Shown here: piece after piece, positions 7,476 to 10,248 of the stretch
How positions within the stretch are numbered: the first letter of the stretch is position 1
How the letters are laid out: each line of letters opens with the position of its first letter
Assembly (NCBI GenBank): GCA_944358665.1
Contig: CALVRP010000025.1
Coordinates: 1 to 10,248, forward strand
Source of the DNA: an uncultured Bacilli bacterium
GTDB lineage: Bacteria; Bacillota_I; Bacilli_A; RF39; UBA660
Direction: 5' to 3'
DNA length: 10,248 nt
Translations under genes and position numbers: made by a program
The notes under the pieces: generated by a model
Seen by the model: the letters and a program-made list of their open reading frames with translations, nothing else
Told to the model about the DNA's origin: nothing
Databases searched by the model: none

Positions 7476-8712
7476 TAACTTTCAACTCCTCAAAACTTAA
7501 TAATTTATTTCTATAATATTCATATTGTTTTCTTCTAGCTTCTATTTCAGCTGGTATACCTTCTGATATATCATTTACTAGTTTATCAAATTTGTCTAAG
7601 ATATTAACTATACGTTCTTGTTCTTGTAGAGTGGGTAAATATATTTCCAAATTTTTAATAAAGCTTAAATTGGCCATTGCAAAACCATTTTTTGACAAAT
7701 TAAGAAAATTATTATATAAATTAGTGCAAGCATAAAATAGATATTCATTATTCAAAATTTCTCTGTTTTTAGGCCATAAACCAGCAACATTCTGATTGGT
7801 ACAAGCCTCAAAATTAAGATAAGCAATTTTTCCTATAGTTGCACCCACCATTGCTATTAATGTTGTTCCTGGTTTTAGCAATTTAGCAGAAGATTTTTTT
7901 AACCCCAAATCAGTAATATAGGCTGTTATTTCATCAACCTGTTTTTTACTTTTACATACACTAGATCCTAACCATTTTATATTACCGTTTTCCCAATATT
8001 CATTATTTTTCTTTGATGGCGTTCCACCAGATGTTATATTGCATAATTCACCAAGCTTGTATTTTTTCATATTTGAATTAAATATTTTATCTTTATAAAA
8101 TTCATATTGTTTTTTTCTTGCCTCTAATTCTGCCTCTAATTCTGCCTCTAATTTACTAAAATTATCTAATATTTTAACTATTTCTTCTTGTATTTCTATT
8201 GGTGGGCAAGGTATTTTTATTTTTAACAGTTTGGCTTTAGAAAGATTATATCTTGTTACACCAAAAGAACATCTTGTTATTTGATTTCTAAATACTTTTG
8301 ACCTAAATAAATGTTTTAAAAAGTCAGCATTATACATATCAAAATATTTTGAAGTTAGTCTTAAGCCAAAACAAAAACTATTCAAATATATTTTTTCACT
8401 TGGTTTATTTGTCACAACTGATACCATTCCACTATCTTCTAAATTTTCAGAAGAACCAGCTATTAAAATATCCTTAAATTTTATATCATTTTGTTTTTCA
8501 TTACTTTTAATATTTACATAATCATTAGCTTTTAAATTTATCGATGGATTATTATAGAGGTTTGTATAACTAATATATCGGCAATTTCCATTCTCAAAAT
8601 CGACTTTGGTTTTTCCTGACAAACCTGTAAACTTTTCACTTATTTCTGATAATTTATAAAATTTAACGCCATTGGGACATTTTTCTTTAATTAATTGTTC
8701 TATTTTACTCAT
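7468..8712 (-). CDS. hsdS: Type I restriction-modification specificity subunit S
   Basis: This 414-residue protein chooses the DNA target for the HsdM2S methylase and for the full restriction complex. It has the two-fold layout of the family. TRD1 is about residues 10-175 and ends with KLLKIKIPCPPIEIQEEIVKIL. A coiled-coil spacer at 180-212 follows (LEAELEAELEARKKQYEFYKD). TRD2 is about residues 215-375 and begins with KLGELCNITSGGTPS and ends with IYLPTLQEQERIVNIL. A second coil (AEIEARRKQYEYYRNKLL) closes the protein. The two coils are paralogous, and a 14-bp exact direct repeat (7518-7531 and 8100-8113) marks them in the DNA. The ATG lies inside the hsdM stop (8-nt overlap), with GGAG about 11 nt upstream. 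Its own stop overlaps the hsdR ATG by 8 nt. It appears intact. The recognition sequence cannot be predicted by eye, but it should be bipartite with a fixed spacer. Confidence 0.96.
   Translation of the reverse strand: MSKIEQLIKEKCPNGVKFYKLSEISEKFTGLSGKTKVDFENGNCRYISYTNLYNNPSINLKANDYVNIKSNEKQNDIKFKDILIAGSSENLEDSGMVSVVTNKPSEKIYLNSFCFGLRLTSKYFDMYNADFLKHLFRSKVFRNQITRCSFGVTRYNLSKAKLLKIKIPCPPIEIQEEIVKILDNFSKLEAELEAELEARKKQYEFYKDKIFNSNMKKYKLGELCNITSGGTPSKKNNEYWENGNIKWLGSSVCKSKKQVDEITAYITDLGLKKSSAKLLKPGTTLIAMVGATIGKIAYLNFEACTNQNVAGLWPKNREILNNEYLFYACTNLYNNFLNLSKNGFAMANLSFIKNLEIYLPTLQEQERIVNILDKFDKLVNDISEGIPAEIEARRKQYEYYRNKLLSFEELKVND
8119..8154 (-). repeat. 12-bp tandem repeat (three copies) in the hsdS spacer coil
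   Basis: Three consecutive 12-bp units read TGCCTCTAATTC on the plus strand, and only the last base of the third differs. On the coding strand they encode repeated EAEL in the helix between the two target-recognition domains, around residues 187-198. The length is four codons, so a gain or loss of a unit keeps the frame. EcoR124I and EcoR124II are known to differ by one 12-bp TAEL unit at this same place, which changes the recognition spacer from 6 to 7 nt. Confidence 0.93.
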
Positions 8713-10248
8713 TTGAATCAGACTCCAATTCTGCTATAATTTTATCTAATTCATTTCTTATAATATTTTCTTTTTCAACTATTTCCTTTATTTGTTTATT
8801 TAATTCTTTAATATCTATTTGTTCTTCTTCAGTTACTTTTCTTAAATATGAATTTACTGATATATTATAATCATTTTCTTTTACTTCTTCGTAAAGAGCT
8901 AAATAGGCCTTATTATCAACTGATTTTCTATCTTTTAATAGATTAACAATATTATTAATGTTTTCATCTGATAATTTATTTTTATTAGTGTTTCTTACAA
9001 ATTCCTCTGAAGCATCAACAAATAAAATATTATTATCTGCTTTATTTTTCTTTAATACTAATATACAAGTGGCAATAGATGTTCCAAAGAATAAATCAGA
9101 AGGTAACTGTATAACTGTATCAACAAAGTTGTTATCAATCATATATTTCCTTATTTTTTGTTCGGCTCCGCCTCTATAAAGAACTCCAGGAAACTCAACT
9201 ATAGCAGCAGTTCCTTTTGGACTTAACCAAGATAACATATGCATCGTAAAAGCTAAATCAGCTTTTGATTCTGGTGCAAGTACTCCTGCTGGTGCAAATC
9301 TTTCATCATTAATTAATATTGGATTAGATTTTCCTGCCCATTTTATAGAATACGGTGGATTAGAAACAATAGCGTCAAAGGGTTCATCATCCCAATGTTT
9401 AGGATGAATTAAAGTGTCTCCTCTGGCTATATTAAAATGATTATAATTTATGTCATGTAAAAACATATTTATTCTTGCTAAGTTATAAGTTGTTAAATTA
9501 ATTTCTTGTCCAAAAAAGCCTTGTCTAACATTTTCTTTGCCTAATATTTTAGCAAATTTAAGAAGTAAGCCACCTGAGCCACAAGCTGGATCATAAACTT
9601 TATTTACTTCTTTTTTATCTCCAATAACAATTCTTGCGAGTAATTCTCCAACTTCTTGTGGAGTAAAGAATTCTCCTCCGGATTTACCGGCATGAGAAGC
9701 ATACATAGTCATTAAATATTCATAAGCATCTCCAAATGTATCAATAGCATTATCTTGGTAATCACCGAGATCTAAATCACCTATGGATTCTAACATTTTA
9801 ACTAGTTTTTCATTTCTTTCTTCAACAGTATTACCAAGTTTATTGCCTTTAACATCAAAGTCATCGAATAATCCTTTAACATCATCTTCAGATGCTGTGC
9901 CTTTAGCCGATGATTCAATATTATCAAAGATATTAGCTATAGTAACATTTAAGTTATCATTATTTTTAGCATTTTTTCTTACATTACAAAATAGTTCACT
10001 TGGTAAAATAAACAACCCTTTTTCTTCTAGAATCTGTGATTTACCATTTAAAGCATCTTCATCTGATAAATTTCTATATTCAAAATTCTCTTCACCTGCT
10101 TTTCTTTGATTTTCATTAACATAGTTTTCTATATTTTCTGATATAAATCTATAAAATAATAGTCCTAAAACATATTGCTTAAAATCCCATCCATCTACTG
10201 ATCCTCTAAGTTCATTAGCTATTTTCCAAATCGTTTTATGTAATTCTT
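8705..10248 (-). CDS. hsdM: Type I restriction-modification DNA methyltransferase subunit M, partial (5' end outside window)
   Basis: HsdM transfers a methyl group from AdoMet to adenine N6 in the site selected by HsdS. The frame is open from the right edge to TAA 8707-8705, giving 513 visible codons. It begins ELHKTIWKIANELRGSVDGW, which is very close to the start of EcoR124I HsdM, so only about ten residues should be missing. A TTG at 10015-10013 can be read as a start but lies inside the conserved N-terminal helical domain, so I reject it. The catalytic core has DPACGSGGLLLKF (AdoMet-binding motif I), the GFFGQEIN segment, NPPYSIKW (motif IV, the adenine-pocket NPPY) and GVLYRGGAEQKIRKYM. 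A C-terminal coiled coil (ELNKQIKEIVEKENIIRNEL) serves assembly with HsdS. It overlaps hsdS by 8 nt, which points to coupled translation. The gene seems intact and should be active with HsdS. Confidence 0.97.
   Translation of the reverse strand, partial: ELHKTIWKIANELRGSVDGWDFKQYVLGLLFYRFISENIENYVNENQRKAGEENFEYRNLSDEDALNGKSQILEEKGLFILPSELFCNVRKNAKNNDNLNVTIANIFDNIESSAKGTASEDDVKGLFDDFDVKGNKLGNTVEERNEKLVKMLESIGDLDLGDYQDNAIDTFGDAYEYLMTMYASHAGKSGGEFFTPQEVGELLARIVIGDKKEVNKVYDPACGSGGLLLKFAKILGKENVRQGFFGQEINLTTYNLARINMFLHDINYNHFNIARGDTLIHPKHWDDEPFDAIVSNPPYSIKWAGKSNPILINDERFAPAGVLAPESKADLAFTMHMLSWLSPKGTAAIVEFPGVLYRGGAEQKIRKYMIDNNFVDTVIQLPSDLFFGTSIATCILVLKKNKADNNILFVDASEEFVRNTNKNKLSDENINNIVNLLKDRKSVDNKAYLALYEEVKENDYNISVNSYLRKVTEEEQIDIKELNKQIKEIVEKENIIRNELDKIIAELESDSNE

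Noticed and set aside
7468..8712. Phase-variable hsdS inversion locus (shufflon)
   Set aside because: No second hsdS copy, no inverted TRD pair and no recombinase gene are seen in the window. Only the short tandem and direct repeats support variation.
10013..10015. TTG as the start codon of hsdM
   Set aside because: The frame stays open upstream to the window edge and encodes the conserved HsdM N-terminal domain (GSVDGWDFKQYVLG), so the true start lies beyond 10248.
4426..10109. Plus-strand open frames at 4426-4686, 8958-9179 and 9783-10109
   Set aside because: Each lies antisense inside hsdR or hsdM, has low-complexity Ser/Phe/Leu-rich translation typical of a mirrored frame, and shows no family resemblance.

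Overview
The window is very AT-rich bacterial DNA and looks like a low-GC Bacillota or Mycoplasmatota genome. Every supported gene lies on the minus strand, so transcription runs from position 10248 down to position 1. Every Trp codon in the intact reading frames is TGG. All five complete, full-length frame ends are TAA. The only in-frame TGA and TAG codons occur where a gene appears to be broken.

Region 10248-4407 is a type I restriction-modification operon of the EcoR124I-like (type IC) kind, in the order hsdM (5' end outside the window), hsdS, hsdR. The junctions hsdM/hsdS and hsdS/hsdR each overlap by 8 nt. HsdM methylates, HsdS supplies two target-recognition domains, and HsdR would supply the ATP-driven motor and nuclease. 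hsdR is interrupted by a single in-frame TGA at codon 67, upstream of both its nuclease and motor domains, and the rest of the gene stays open and in register. As written, the locus should methylate DNA but not restrict it unless the stop is read through or is a sequence error. The spacer helix of HsdS is encoded by a 12-bp tandem repeat, the same unit length as the repeat whose copy number changes specificity in the EcoR124 family.

Region 4406-1410 holds a promoter-like site, a terminator-like hairpin, and a two-gene unit: a DUF6119/TIGR04141-type protein followed 21 nt later by a protein with a HEPN RNase motif (R-x4-H). Together with the restriction operon this makes a small defence island, and the pair is the best candidate for a poorly described system.

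Region 1409-1 returns to what looks like chromosomal background. It holds a small conserved helical protein whose C-terminus is cut by a TAG, a strong hairpin terminator, and the first 149 codons of a LysR-type regulator with its own extended -10 promoter. No tRNA, rRNA, CRISPR array, insertion sequence or integrase was seen.
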